DNA of 64,000 bases from CAVUCH01 sp963739995 (GTDB lineage Bacteria; Acidobacteriota; Vicinamibacteria; Vicinamibacterales; JAENWD01): positions 1 through 64,000 of the forward strand of contig CAVUCH010000022.1 of assembly GCA_963739995.1 (NCBI GenBank), read 5' to 3'. The notes beneath the pieces are model-generated. The model had not been told where the DNA came from, searched no databases, and worked only from the letters and a program-made list of their open reading frames with translations. The translations under genes and the position numbers were made by a program. This document shows positions 51,911 to 60,868 of the stretch, one piece after another. Position 1 is the first letter of the stretch; every line of letters begins with the position of its first letter.

Positions 51911-52273
51911 TCAGGCCAAGGCGTCTATCGACTGCAGCAGTTTCTGCAATCCTGGCAGGAGCTGGCGCGCGCAGTCCCTGCACTCCGCATATGCCGCGGG
52001 GCTCAGCATGCCGAGCCTGCGAGAGAGGTCCAGCAGATAGTCGGTTTCAGTGGCTGAGCCGAGGGCGATGTCGAGGAAGCGGGCGTAGTCGGCGTGCGAC
52101 CGTCGTGCGCAGCCTTCGACGATGTTTGTGGCCACAGAGACGGCGGCACGCCGCAGTTGCGACTGCAGGCCGAAGCGCTCCGTGGCGGGGAAGGATGCGG
52201 TGTGGAGATAGACATGCAGCGCGAGCGAATCCGCCACCTGGAACACTCGCAGCTTCTCATGATTTCGACTCAT
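51911..52273 (-). CDS. Four-helix-bundle protein of the 23S rRNA-intervening-sequence (S23) family
   Basis: 120 aa. Four amphipathic helices are visible: KLRVFQVADSLALHVYLHTA, FGLQSQLRRAAVSVATNIVE, HADYARFLDIALGSATETDY and SPAAYAECRDCARQLLPGLQ. The S23 family hallmark is the RRAAVSVATNIVEG segment. Family members sit in 23S rRNA intervening sequences, stand alone in many genomes, or act as the Avd accessory in diversity-generating retroelements. No reverse transcriptase is here. Transcribed against lysS and lolC, from inside the heptamer-flanked cassette. Confidence 0.87.
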   Translation of the reverse strand: MSRNHEKLRVFQVADSLALHVYLHTASFPATERFGLQSQLRRAAVSVATNIVEGCARRSHADYARFLDIALGSATETDYLLDLSRRLGMLSPAAYAECRDCARQLLPGLQKLLQSIDALA

Positions 52274-52357
52274 TGTGGCCCAACGGTGTGCACCGCCCTT
52301 GCCACGTTCTCCTGCATCGGCGTGGAGCGCGAGGGGGAGCGGGTCGTGATCAGTTCT

Positions 52358-52385
52358 GGAGCCTGGAGCCCGGAGCCTGGAGCCT
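52358..52385 (+). repeat. Right arm, four GGAGCCT-type heptamers
   Basis: GGAGCCT at 52358, GGAGCCC at 52365, GGAGCCT at 52372 and 52379. The last GGAG is 8 nt from the lolC GTG, so the array also provides its ribosome-binding site. Confidence 0.85.
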
Positions 52386-52390
52386 AACGA

Positions 52391-53611
52391 GTGCCCTTCG
52401 AACTCCACATCGCCTGGCGCTACCTGCTTGCGAAGCGGAAGCAGGCGTTCATCTCGCTCATCTCTCTGATCTCGGTGCTGGGCGTCGCCGTAGGCGTGAC
52501 GGCGCTGGTGATTGCGCTGGCGCTCATGACGGGGCTGCAGGGCGAGTTGCGGGATCGCATCCTCGGATCCAGTGCGCACGTGTACGTGTGGAAGCAGGGC
52601 GGAATTGCCGACTATCACCTGGAAGTCAAGAAACTCCGTGCCGTGCCCGGCGTGACGGGGGCGGCGCCCGCGATCCTCGGCAAGGCGTTGCTGCGCACGG
52701 GACGGGAGGACGCGTTCATCACGTTCAAGGGCATCGACCCGGCGCTCGAGGGGAGCGTGACCGATCTGTCGCGGAGCGTTGAGCAGGGGTCGCTGCAGGC
52801 GCTGGTGCCGGCGGGCGATGCGGCCCCGGGAATCCTCATCGGGACCGATCTGTCGAACCAGATCGGGGCCGCCCTTGGGGATGACGTCACGCTGACGACC
52901 CCGGAGGGGACGCTCTCGCCGATGGGTCTCATCCCACGTTCCCGGCGCTTCAAAGTGGTGGGGATCTTCAAGCTGGGCCTCTACGAGTTCGATTCCGCCT
53001 ACGGGTTCGTGTCGCTCGAGACCGCAGCGGCGATGCTCGGCAAGACGCAGCCCGACCTGCTGGAGCTCCGCGTCGCCGACATCTACCGCGCGCCCGCCGT
53101 CGCCGACCGCGTCACCGCCGATCTCGGCGATCAGTACCTGACGCAGGACTGGGCCGACATGAACCGGTCGCTGTTCTCAGCGCTGTCGCTCGAGAAGATG
53201 GCCATCTCGATCACGATCGGCCTCATCGTCATGGTAGCGGCACTGAACATCATCGCGTCCCTCGTGCTGCTCGTGATGGAGAAGAGCCGCGACATCGCCA
53301 TCCTGAAAACGATGGGCGCATCGGCTCGCAGCATCATGAGGATCTTCATGCTGCAGGGCCTCATCATCGGCCTGGCCGGGACGACCGCGGGCGCGAGCCT
53401 CGGCTACACGCTCGCCTACTTTCTCGATCGCTACCGGCTGATCAGAATTCCGACCGATGTCTATCAGGTGTCGCACGTACCGTTCACCGTCCTGCCCTGG
53501 GACTTCGCCGTCGTCGTCGCGTCGGCCATCGTCATCTGCTTCGTCGCGACGCTGTACCCATCGAGGCAGGCGGCGAGGCTGGACCCGGTGCAGGCGTTGC
53601 GATTTGAGTAG
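52391..53611 (+). CDS. lolC: Lipoprotein-releasing system permease (LolC/LolE type)
   Basis: 406 aa, GTG start. Four helices in the usual 1+3 layout: SLISLISVLGVAVGVTALVIAL, then after a periplasmic MacB-like domain AISITIGLIVMVAALNIIASL, GLIIGLAGTTAGASLGYTLAYF and FAVVVASAIVICFVATLYPS. The FtsX motif ILKTMGASARSIMRIFMLQG contacts the ATPase. A single permease next to one lolD suggests a homodimer-like (LolF-style) system. A heptamer array precedes and another follows this gene. Confidence 0.9.
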   Translation: MPFELHIAWRYLLAKRKQAFISLISLISVLGVAVGVTALVIALALMTGLQGELRDRILGSSAHVYVWKQGGIADYHLEVKKLRAVPGVTGAAPAILGKALLRTGREDAFITFKGIDPALEGSVTDLSRSVEQGSLQALVPAGDAAPGILIGTDLSNQIGAALGDDVTLTTPEGTLSPMGLIPRSRRFKVVGIFKLGLYEFDSAYGFVSLETAAAMLGKTQPDLLELRVADIYRAPAVADRVTADLGDQYLTQDWADMNRSLFSALSLEKMAISITIGLIVMVAALNIIASLVLLVMEKSRDIAILKTMGASARSIMRIFMLQGLIIGLAGTTAGASLGYTLAYFLDRYRLIRIPTDVYQVSHVPFTVLPWDFAVVVASAIVICFVATLYPSRQAARLDPVQALRFE

Positions 53612-53613
53612 AC

Positions 53614-53745
53614 GGTGGGCGGAAGGCCGTAGGCCGTGGGCGACAAACGCTGCATGCACCTTCGCGGGCGCGGCGGCCGGAACCGCTGCGGCTGCGGGCC
53701 GCCGAACCGCGAGTGAACTGATTCGCCCACCGCCCACCGCCCACG
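53614..53745. repeat. Inverted 7-nt-period arrays (GGTGGGC type) between lolC and lolD
   Basis: Left arm GGTGGGC, GGAAGGC, CGTAGGC, CGTGGGC (53614-53641). Right arm GCCCACC, GCCCACC, GCCCACG (53725-53745), the reverse complement. The 83-bp spacer (53642-53724) is GC-rich with a small hairpin and no clear gene. The array begins 3 nt after the lolC stop. Confidence 0.8.
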
Positions 53746-53760
53746 CCGAGAAGAATCACG

Positions 53761-54435
53761 ATGTCTTTCCTCTCCGTCTCCTCCCTGAACAAACGCTACC
53801 AGGTCGGTTCCCAGACCATTCACGTGCTCCGTGACCTGGATCTCGCGGTAGAGGCGGGGGAGATGGTCGCGGTGGTGGGCGCGTCGGGAGTGGGGAAGAG
53901 CACGCTTCTGCACCTGCTCGGCGGGCTCGACCGGGCCGATTCGGGCAACGTGCGCATCGGTGAGGGCGACGTCACCGGGTTGCCGGATGCGGGGCTGGTG
54001 GCATTCCGCAATCGTCACGTGGGCTTCGTCTTCCAGTTTCACCACCTGCTGCCCGAGTTCAGCGCGCTCGAGAACGCCGAAATGCCGCTCCGGATCGCCC
54101 GGGTGCCCGCGGCCGAGGGGCGGCCGCGGGCGCGTCGTCTCCTCGAACGGGTGGGGCTTGGCGAGCGGCTCGATCATCGGCCGGGAATGCTGTCGGGCGG
54201 CGAGCAGCAGCGGGTGGCGGTGGCGCGGGCGCTTGTCATGCAGCCCTCGCTGCTGCTGGCCGATGAGCCGACCGGAGACCTCGACGAGGACACGGCGGAC
54301 ACGCTGCACGCGCTGCTGAGAGAGATGCACGCCGAGTTCGGGCTGACGTCGGTCATCGCGACGCACAACCCGCGCCTCGCGGGGGCCTGCGATCGGACGC
54401 TCAGGCTCGAGGGCGGACGCTTGCGCCCGGCGTGA
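53761..54435 (+). CDS. lolD: Lipoprotein-releasing system ATPase LolD
   Basis: Drives release of triacylated lipoproteins from the inner membrane; partner of the preceding permease. 224 aa. Walker A VVGASGVGKSTLLHLLGGLDRAD, Q-loop GFVFQFHHLLPEFSALENAEMP, signature LSGGEQQRVAVARAL and Walker B LLLADEPTGDLDEDTAD. The second Q-loop segment FHHLLPEFSALEN is typical of LolD. The ribosome-binding site is weak (GAGAAG). Confidence 0.93.
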   Translation: MSFLSVSSLNKRYQVGSQTIHVLRDLDLAVEAGEMVAVVGASGVGKSTLLHLLGGLDRADSGNVRIGEGDVTGLPDAGLVAFRNRHVGFVFQFHHLLPEFSALENAEMPLRIARVPAAEGRPRARRLLERVGLGERLDHRPGMLSGGEQQRVAVARALVMQPSLLLADEPTGDLDEDTADTLHALLREMHAEFGLTSVIATHNPRLAGACDRTLRLEGGRLRPA

Positions 54436-54478
54436 GGTGCACCGGCCCCGGGCTGCTCGGAAAGGCGAAGATCCGCGC

Positions 54479-54484
54479 TATAAT
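54479..54484 (+). promoter_or_regulatory. -10 hexamer TATAAT upstream of clpC
   Basis: A perfect TATAAT, 54 nt before the ATG. Position of the -35 is unclear (ctcgga at a 17-nt spacing). Confidence 0.5.
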
Positions 54485-54538
54485 GAACCGGCAATTCACC
54501 TTGGCAGCGAGACCCCGATTTCAGGTCAGGTAGACCGG

Positions 54539-56974
54539 ATGTTCGAACGGTACACCGAGAGGGCCAGAAGAGTTCTTTTCTTCGCCCGTTACGAGGCTAG
54601 TCAGCTCGGCAGCATCTCGATCGAGACCGAGCACCTGCTGTTGGGTCTCATCCGCGAGGGGAAGGGACTCACCAGTCGGATCTTCGCGCGTTCACACCTC
54701 TCCCTCGAGAACATCCGCAAGGAGATCGAGGGGAGGACGGTGTTCCGCGAGAAGGTGTCGACGTCGGTCGAGATCCCCTTCAGCGCCGAAACCAAGCGCG
54801 TGCTCCAGGCCGCGGCGGAAGAGGCCGATCGCCTGCTGCACAACTACATCGGCACCGAGCACCTGCTTCTCGGGATCCTGCGCGAAGAGCGCTCCGTGGC
54901 CGCGTCCATTCTCATGGAGAAGGGGATGCGGCTCAATACCGTGCGCGACGATATCGTGCAGCTGCTCAACGAGAAGACGACCCTGACACGCGTGAAGGAG
55001 ACACCACTGCTCGCCGAGTTCAGTCGCGACCTCACGGAGGCCGCGATGAAGAACCAGCTCGACCCTCTCGTGGGCCGCGACTACGAGCTCGAGCGGGTGC
55101 AGCAGGTGCTCTGCCGCCGCACGAAGAACAACGCCGTGCTCATCGGCGAGCCTGGCGTCGGGAAGACCGCGATCGTCGAGGGGCTGGCGCAGAAGATCGT
55201 CTACGGCGACGTGCCGCACTTCCTTGCCGACAAGCGGATCCTGGCGCTCGACATCTCCCTGATCGTGGCCGGCACGAAATATCGCGGGCAGTTCGAGGAG
55301 CGCCTCAAGGCGATCATGAAGGAGCTCACGGACAACCCGAACATCATCGTGTTCATCGACGAGCTGCACACGCTGGTGGGCGCCGGTTCGGCCGAAGGCT
55401 CACTCGACGCTGCGAACATCCTGAAGCCGGCGCTCAGCAGGGGCGAGATCCGCTGCATCGGCGCGACGACGCCGTCCGAGTACCGGAAGTACATCGAAAA
55501 GGATCGTTCCCTGGAGCGCCGGTTCCAGGCGGTCAAGGTCGATCCGCCCAATGAGCGCGAGGCCATCGAGATCATCCTCGGCGTGAAGGACCGGTACGAG
55601 ACGTTTCACCACGTCGAGTACACGCGCGAGGCGATCGAAGCCGCGGTCTACCAGTCGAGCCGCTACATCACCGATCGATTCCTGCCGGACAAGGCCATCG
55701 ACCTCATCGACGAGGCCGGCGCGCGTGCGAAGCTCAAGGAGGCCGGCTACAGCGAGGAGTTCGGCGAGATCAACAAGAGCATCCGCGTGGCCGTCGAACA
55801 GATGGAGAGCGCGGTCTCGCAGAAGGATTTCGAGAAGGCGCAGTTCTACCGGGAGCAGGAGGTCACCGCCCGCGAGAACCTGCAGTTCGTCCGTGAGAAG
55901 TTCGACGTCAAGTCGAGCACCCGCCGCGTGGTCGTGGGCAAGCAGGAGATCGACGAGGTCGTGAGCAAGTGGACCGGCGTGCCGCTGGCATCCATCAACC
56001 AGGACGAGGGCGACAAGCTCCTGCGGATGGAGCAGGATCTGCACAAGCGGGTGGTCAGCCAGGAGAAGGCGATCTCCGCGGTGTCGCGCGCCATTCGTCG
56101 CTCGCGCGCAGGCCTGAAGAACCCGGCGCGCCCCGTGGGGAGCTTCATCTTCCTCGGGCCGACCGGAGTCGGAAAGACGGAGCTTGCACGGGCGCTGGCC
56201 AACTTCCTGTTCGGCAGCGACAACGCGCTCATCCGCTTCGACATGTCGGAGTACATGGAGAAGCACTCCGTCTCGAAGTTAATCGGGTCGCCCCCCGGGT
56301 ACGTCGGGCACGAAGAGGGCGGTCAGCTCACGGAGAAGGTGAAGCGGAACCCGTATTCGGTGGTTCTGCTGGACGAGATCGAGAAGGCGCACCCCGACCT
56401 GTTCAACATCCTCCTGCAGGTGTTCGAAGACGGCCACCTGACCGACGGGTTGGGCAACCGGGTGAACTTCAAGAACGCGATCATCATCATGACGTCGAAC
56501 ATCGGGGCGCGCTACATCCAGAAGAAGGCGAGCCTCGGGTTCCAGTCGGCCGACCAGGGCGAGATCAGCCGCACGGTCTCCGACATGGTGCTCGGGGAGG
56601 TGAAGCGGACGTTCAACCCCGAGTTCATCAACCGCATCGACGAAATCATCGTCTTCGAGGCGCTCGGCGACGAAGACCTGCGCCGCATCCTCGGGTTGCT
56701 GGTCGAATCGCTCAACCGCAACCTGTCGGATCGCCAGCTGAAGATCACGCTGGAGCCCGAAGTGGCGGACTGGATCATCGACCTCACCTGCAAGGACCGG
56801 TCGTACGGCGCGCGGCCGCTGCGGCGCGCGATTCAGCGCTACGTCGAGGATCCGCTCTCGGAAGAACTGATACGGGGACATCTGCGTGGCGGCGAGATCG
56901 AGGTATACGTCGACGCCGGCCAGCTGTCCTATCGTCCGGCCGGGCAGCCCGAGGCCGGCCGGCGGCTGGTGTAA
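54539..56974 (+). CDS. clpC: ATP-dependent Clp protease ATPase subunit ClpC
   Basis: Unfoldase that feeds ClpP and acts in stress proteolysis. 811 aa: Clp-N repeat domain (RARRVLFFARYEASQLGSIS; TEHLLLGLIREGKG and TEHLLLGILREERS), first AAA+ module with GEPGVGKTAIVEGL, a middle region with a UVR-like segment (MESAVSQKDFEKAQFYREQE), and a second AAA+ module with GPTGVGKTELARALA and the VGF-like loop region. The start ATG at 54539 removes an upstream leader that does not match the family. No clpP is in the window. Confidence 0.95.
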   Translation: MFERYTERARRVLFFARYEASQLGSISIETEHLLLGLIREGKGLTSRIFARSHLSLENIRKEIEGRTVFREKVSTSVEIPFSAETKRVLQAAAEEADRLLHNYIGTEHLLLGILREERSVAASILMEKGMRLNTVRDDIVQLLNEKTTLTRVKETPLLAEFSRDLTEAAMKNQLDPLVGRDYELERVQQVLCRRTKNNAVLIGEPGVGKTAIVEGLAQKIVYGDVPHFLADKRILALDISLIVAGTKYRGQFEERLKAIMKELTDNPNIIVFIDELHTLVGAGSAEGSLDAANILKPALSRGEIRCIGATTPSEYRKYIEKDRSLERRFQAVKVDPPNEREAIEIILGVKDRYETFHHVEYTREAIEAAVYQSSRYITDRFLPDKAIDLIDEAGARAKLKEAGYSEEFGEINKSIRVAVEQMESAVSQKDFEKAQFYREQEVTARENLQFVREKFDVKSSTRRVVVGKQEIDEVVSKWTGVPLASINQDEGDKLLRMEQDLHKRVVSQEKAISAVSRAIRRSRAGLKNPARPVGSFIFLGPTGVGKTELARALANFLFGSDNALIRFDMSEYMEKHSVSKLIGSPPGYVGHEEGGQLTEKVKRNPYSVVLLDEIEKAHPDLFNILLQVFEDGHLTDGLGNRVNFKNAIIIMTSNIGARYIQKKASLGFQSADQGEISRTVSDMVLGEVKRTFNPEFINRIDEIIVFEALGDEDLRRILGLLVESLNRNLSDRQLKITLEPEVADWIIDLTCKDRSYGARPLRRAIQRYVEDPLSEELIRGHLRGGEIEVYVDAGQLSYRPAGQPEAGRRLV

Positions 56975-57065
56975 GGCGTCTAACGTCCTGTACGCTCAAC
57001 GGTTGGCGGCGTGGCGTGCCTGCGGTCGGCAGGCGCCGCCGACCGTGACTACGGGATTCCCATCC

Positions 57066-59904
57066 ATGGACATGCGTTTTCTGGCACTTCTTGGGTTGGC
57101 CACCCTTCTGTGGGCCGTTGCGCCCGCCTACGCGCAGGATGCCGGGGCTCAGGCGCCACCGGCGCAGGCGGCACCGGTCGGCGATGGACAGCAGTCTGCA
57201 CCCGAGGGGACGCCCGCGCCAGAAACGGCCCCCGCACCCGAGGCGCAGCCGGCACCCGGGACGGCGCCCCAACCGGAGACGGCTCCCGCGGCCGACGCGC
57301 CAACTTCAGCTGGCTCCGGCACCGCCGCGGCCGGTGTGACCCCGGAGTCGCCTGGGGCGCCCGGCGGTCAGGCGCCCGAGTCCCCGGCACAGCCGGCACC
57401 GGCCCAGGCGGGACCGGCCCCTGGGGCACCAGCGACGGAACAGCCCGCCCCCACTGCCGGGCAGCCCGCGCGTCTCCCGCCACCCGGTTCGCCACCGCTG
57501 GTGCGCTTCATCGAACTGCAGTTCCCGGCCCAGGGTGGGGTATCGGTCATCGACCCCCAGACGTACCTCTATTACATCCAGACACAGGCGAGCCGGTCGA
57601 AGGACGGCGTGTGGGTGCAGTACAAGGAAGAGACGGTGCTCGAGGACTTCAAGCGCTTGTGGGCGACGAACTTCCTCGACAACCTCTCGGTCGAAGTGAA
57701 GGACGTCCCGTACGAGAACGGCGTGATCGGCAAGCACGTGATCTACGCGCTCGAAGAGCGGCAGCGCGTGAAGATCGTCGATTACACCGGCAGCAAGAAG
57801 GTCGACCAGACAAAGATCGACGAGAAGCTGAAGGAAGAGAACATCAGCATCCGCCTCGATTCGTTCATCGATCCCGGCCTGATCCGCAAGGTCGAGGGAG
57901 TGGTGCGCGGGCTCCTGTCGGAGAAGGGACATCAGTTTGCGGAGGTGACCCACCAGGTCACGCCAATGCCCGGTGGGCCGAAGCTGGTGCACCTGTCGTT
58001 CGTTATCAACGAAGGCCCGAAGGTGCGCATCCGCGAGATTGATTTCGTGGGGAACAAGGCCGTGAGCGACGGGGCGCTCCGGAAACAGATGAAGGCGAAC
58101 AAGCAGGAGTGGCCGTTCTCCTTCATCACCGGACGCGGCACTTTCCAGGAAGCGAAGTTCGAGGAAGACGCCGAGCACGTCAGCGAGTACTACCGCAACA
58201 AGGGCTACATCGCGGCGCGCCTCGGCGCGCCCGAGCTGAAGTATCTCGAGGATTCGTCCGACGGCAAGACACGGTACGTGCAGTTGCGCATCAACGTGCA
58301 GGAGGGCGGCCGGTACAAGGTGGGAAACTTCGGCTTCGAGGGCAACAAGGTCGTCAAGAGCGAAGGCCTTCGCACGCTGTTCAAGCTGAAGGAAGGGGAG
58401 TTCTACAGCGAGAAGCACATCCGGAAGGGTCTCGAGTCGTCCCGCGAGGTGTATGGCCAGGCCGGTTACTGGGAGTTCACCGGCTTTCCCGGATCTGAAG
58501 CCCCGCGATATCGTCGAGCCTAATGCTCCGCCGGAGGAGAAGCCCGCCGGTCCGATCAAGACGCCGGACGGATCGCCGATCGTCGACGTCACGATGCGCA
58601 TGCAGGAGGGGGAGCAGTACTTCGTCAACCGGGTCAGCTTCCTCGGCAACACGACGACGCGCGACAACGTGGTGCGGCGCGAGATCCGGCTGCTGGAGGG
58701 CGGCGTCTTCAATACCGAGGCGCTGAAGCACAGCGTCAAGCGAATCAACCAGCTCGGATACTTCAAGAACCTCGAAGGCAACGACGCCATCAAGGTCGAG
58801 AAGACCCCTGGCGAGAAAAACAAGGTCGACGTCACCTTGGCCGTCGAAGAACAGAACCGGAACCAGGTGACCTTCGGTGCGGGCGTCTCGCAGTTCGAGG
58901 GCTTTTTCGGCCAGCTGGCCTTCCAGACATCGAACTTCCTCGGCCGCGGCGAGAGCGCCACGTTCTCGGTGCTCGCGGGGCGCCGCGCGAAGAACTATCA
59001 GGTGGCGTTCACCGAGCCGTTCCTGTTCGATCGGCCGATCACGGCGGGCATCGACGTCTTCAAGCGGGAACTGCAGTACCTCTACGCGTACACGCAGGAG
59101 TCCGCAGGCGGCAATGCGGTCGTAGGGTTCCCGGTGGCCGACTTCTCGCGGATGTTCGTCAGCTACAGCCTGCAGCAGGTGAGCGTGAAAGACGTGAACC
59201 CGCTATACCTCGACCCTGAAGTCATCGGGCGCAATCCTTTCCTGCAGGACGCACTCCTGTCGGGCGAGGGGGGGCGGCGAACGATCAGCAAGGTGACCCC
59301 GAGCTTCGTGCACAACACGATTGATAATCCGATCTTCCCGACAACTGGACGCCGCTACACGGCAAGCCTCGACGTCGCGGGCATCGGTGGCAATGTCAAC
59401 TACCTGAAGCCGCGGCTCGAGGGCGTGTGGATGTTTCAGCACACACGGCGCACCAGCATCGGGTTCCGCGGGCAACTCGAGTACATCCACCCGTATGCCA
59501 GCACGACCGTGCTACCGATTTTTGAAAAGCTGTTCCTCGGGGGCGAGTACAGCGTGCGTGGGTACGACATCCGGTCGATTGGGCCTCGCGACCCGATTAC
59601 CGGCATCGTGATCGGCGGGGACAAGAGCCTGCTGTTCAACGCGGAATACCTCATCACGATCGCCGGACCCGTGCGCCTGGTGCTGTTCTACGATGCCGGT
59701 CAGGTGCCCGACGATGGGCAGCGATATGCGTGGGAGAATTTCAAGACCTCCACCGGGGCGGAGATCCGCTTTTTCATGCCGGTGCTGAACGTGCCGTTCC
59801 GGTTGATCTTCGCGCACAATCCGCAGCGGGAGGGTGTGTACGACAACGACCTGTCGCCGGCCAAGAAGTACACCTTCAAATTCGCGGTGGGATCGACGTT
59901 CTAG
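57066..59904 (+). CDS. bamA: Outer-membrane assembly factor BamA, split by a one-base insertion
   Basis: Essential β-barrel insertase, 945 aa when repaired. Signal peptide (FLALLGLATLLWAVAPAYA), a long Pro/Ala/Glu linker (to about 150), POTRA domains (VKIVDYTGSKKVDQTKIDEK; YKVGNFGFEGNKVVKSEG; YFVNRVSFLGNTTTRDNVV), and the C-terminal barrel ending GSTF. The frame breaks within CCC at 58488-58490: GGCTTTcCCGGATCTGAAG reads GFPDLKPRDIVEP only if one C is removed. Since BamA should be essential, an artefact or a corrected slippage is more likely than a null. It heads the skp-fabZ/lpxA-lpxI cluster. Confidence 0.9.
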
Positions 59905-59905
59905 C

Positions 59906-59927
59906 GCCCGGCCGGCTGCAGCCGGGC
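59906..59927 (+). terminator. Stem-loop after bamA
   Basis: GCCCGGC (59906-59912) pairs with GCCGGGC (59921-59927) around cggctgca, then ttgtattag. A short GC stem just after the stop; weak T-run. The following gene is only 60 nt further, so partial read-through is likely. Confidence 0.45.
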
Positions 59928-59987
59928 TTGTATTAGACTGTGAGAGCGCAACAGGTGCGCTCGTGCTTCAAAAAAGGACTGGTAGAG

Positions 59988-60734
59988 ATGAGATCGCTTG
60001 TAGTGATTGGTGCGCTGACCCTGGTGCTCGGGTCCGCCCCTACGTTCGCCCAGGGTACGCAGCCGGCACCGAGCCCCGGCGCGCCGACGACTCCTGCCCC
60101 CGCGCAGGCGGCCCCGGCGCCGCCGCAGCCGCGTCCGTTTCCGGAGGGGACCAAGTTCGCCCTCATTGATATTCAGCGAGTGGCAGGGGAGTCGACCGAG
60201 GGCAAGGCGTCGACCGCGCGGGTACAGGCTCTCAACCAGCAGAAGGTTGCGCAGCTCAACGATCTCAACAAGAAGCTGCAGGCTGACCAGGCGAAGCTCC
60301 AGCAGCAGACCTCGGTCATGAGCGACGCGGCTCGCGGTCAGCTGGAACGCGACATCGACCGGCAGCAGAAGGACATCCAGCGCTTTACCCAGGATGCGCA
60401 GGAGGAAGTCCAGCAGCTGCAGCAGGACCTCCAGAACGGTTTTCAGAGCCGCCTGCTCCCGGTGATCCAGCAGGTCGTATCCGAGCGCGGGCTGCAGATT
60501 CTCTTCAGCCGGAACGACTCAGGGATCGTCTGGGGCGATTCGGCGCTCGATATCACCGCCGACGTCATCAAGCGCTTCGACGCCGCCGCGCCCGCAGGCA
60601 CCAGCAGTGCCGCACCCTCCACGCCCACCGCGACGCCTCCCCCGCCGACCACGGCCTCGCCCGCTCCCGCGACGAAGCCGCCTGCTGGCGCCGCAAAGCC
60701 TCCCGCGGGGGCCCCGAAACCGCCGCAGCTCTGA
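59988..60734 (+). CDS. skp: Periplasmic chaperone of the OmpH/Skp family
   Basis: 248 aa. Signal peptide (RSLVVIGALTLVLGSAPTFA), an Ala/Pro stretch, then the Skp-like region: KFALIDIQRVAGESTEGKAS, a long coiled coil (KVAQLNDLNKKLQADQAKLQQ to QRFTQDAQEEVQQLQQDL) and the head strand GLQILFSRNDSGIVWGDSALDIT. The Pro/Ala/Thr tail (210-248) is atypical for Skp. It follows bamA as in proteobacteria and probably escorts unfolded outer-membrane proteins. Confidence 0.87.
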   Translation: MRSLVVIGALTLVLGSAPTFAQGTQPAPSPGAPTTPAPAQAAPAPPQPRPFPEGTKFALIDIQRVAGESTEGKASTARVQALNQQKVAQLNDLNKKLQADQAKLQQQTSVMSDAARGQLERDIDRQQKDIQRFTQDAQEEVQQLQQDLQNGFQSRLLPVIQQVVSERGLQILFSRNDSGIVWGDSALDITADVIKRFDAAAPAGTSSAAPSTPTATPPPPTTASPAPATKPPAGAAKPPAGAPKPPQL

Positions 60735-60739
60735 TTCGA

Positions 60740-60769
60740 CGAGAAGAGGTGCCTCGGCACCTCTTCTCG
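60740..60769 (+). terminator. Strong rho-independent-like hairpin after skp
   Basis: CGAGAAGAGGTGC (60740-60752), loop ctcg, GCACCTCTTCTCG (60757-60769): a perfect 13-bp stem with a tetraloop, followed by ttgt. This is the clearest hairpin in the window and lies 6 bp after the stop. Confidence 0.7.
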
Positions 60770-60868
60770 TTGTACCATCCCCCGGTTCGCAAGACTCAGG
60801 CGCCCCCGACGGCGCCGCGGCAGCCCGGGTGAGGCGCTGCCTGGGCGCCGAACGTGTGACGGAAGTCT

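Larger units (their letters stand above)
51851..52385. mobile_element. Cassette: four-helix-bundle gene between inverted 7-nt arrays
   Basis: The left arm AGGCTCC, AGACTCC, GGGCTCC (51851-51871) begins 5 nt after lysS. The right arm GGAGCCT, GGAGCCC, GGAGCCT, GGAGCCT (52358-52385) ends 6 nt before lolC. The arms are reverse complements by unit. Only one gene lies inside, on the minus strand, antisense to its neighbours. Layout resembles 23S rRNA intervening sequences: complementary ends around an S23 ORF. No transposase is present. Confidence 0.6.

Noticed and set aside
51911..52273. Diversity-generating retroelement at the four-helix-bundle gene
   Set aside because: Avd-like fold is not enough: no reverse transcriptase, template repeat or variable repeat is present in the window.
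57120..57500. Pro/Ala/Glu repeats in the BamA N-terminus as a mobile or heptamer array
   Set aside because: It is coding low complexity with codon-level periodicity, no 7-nt phase and no inverted arm.
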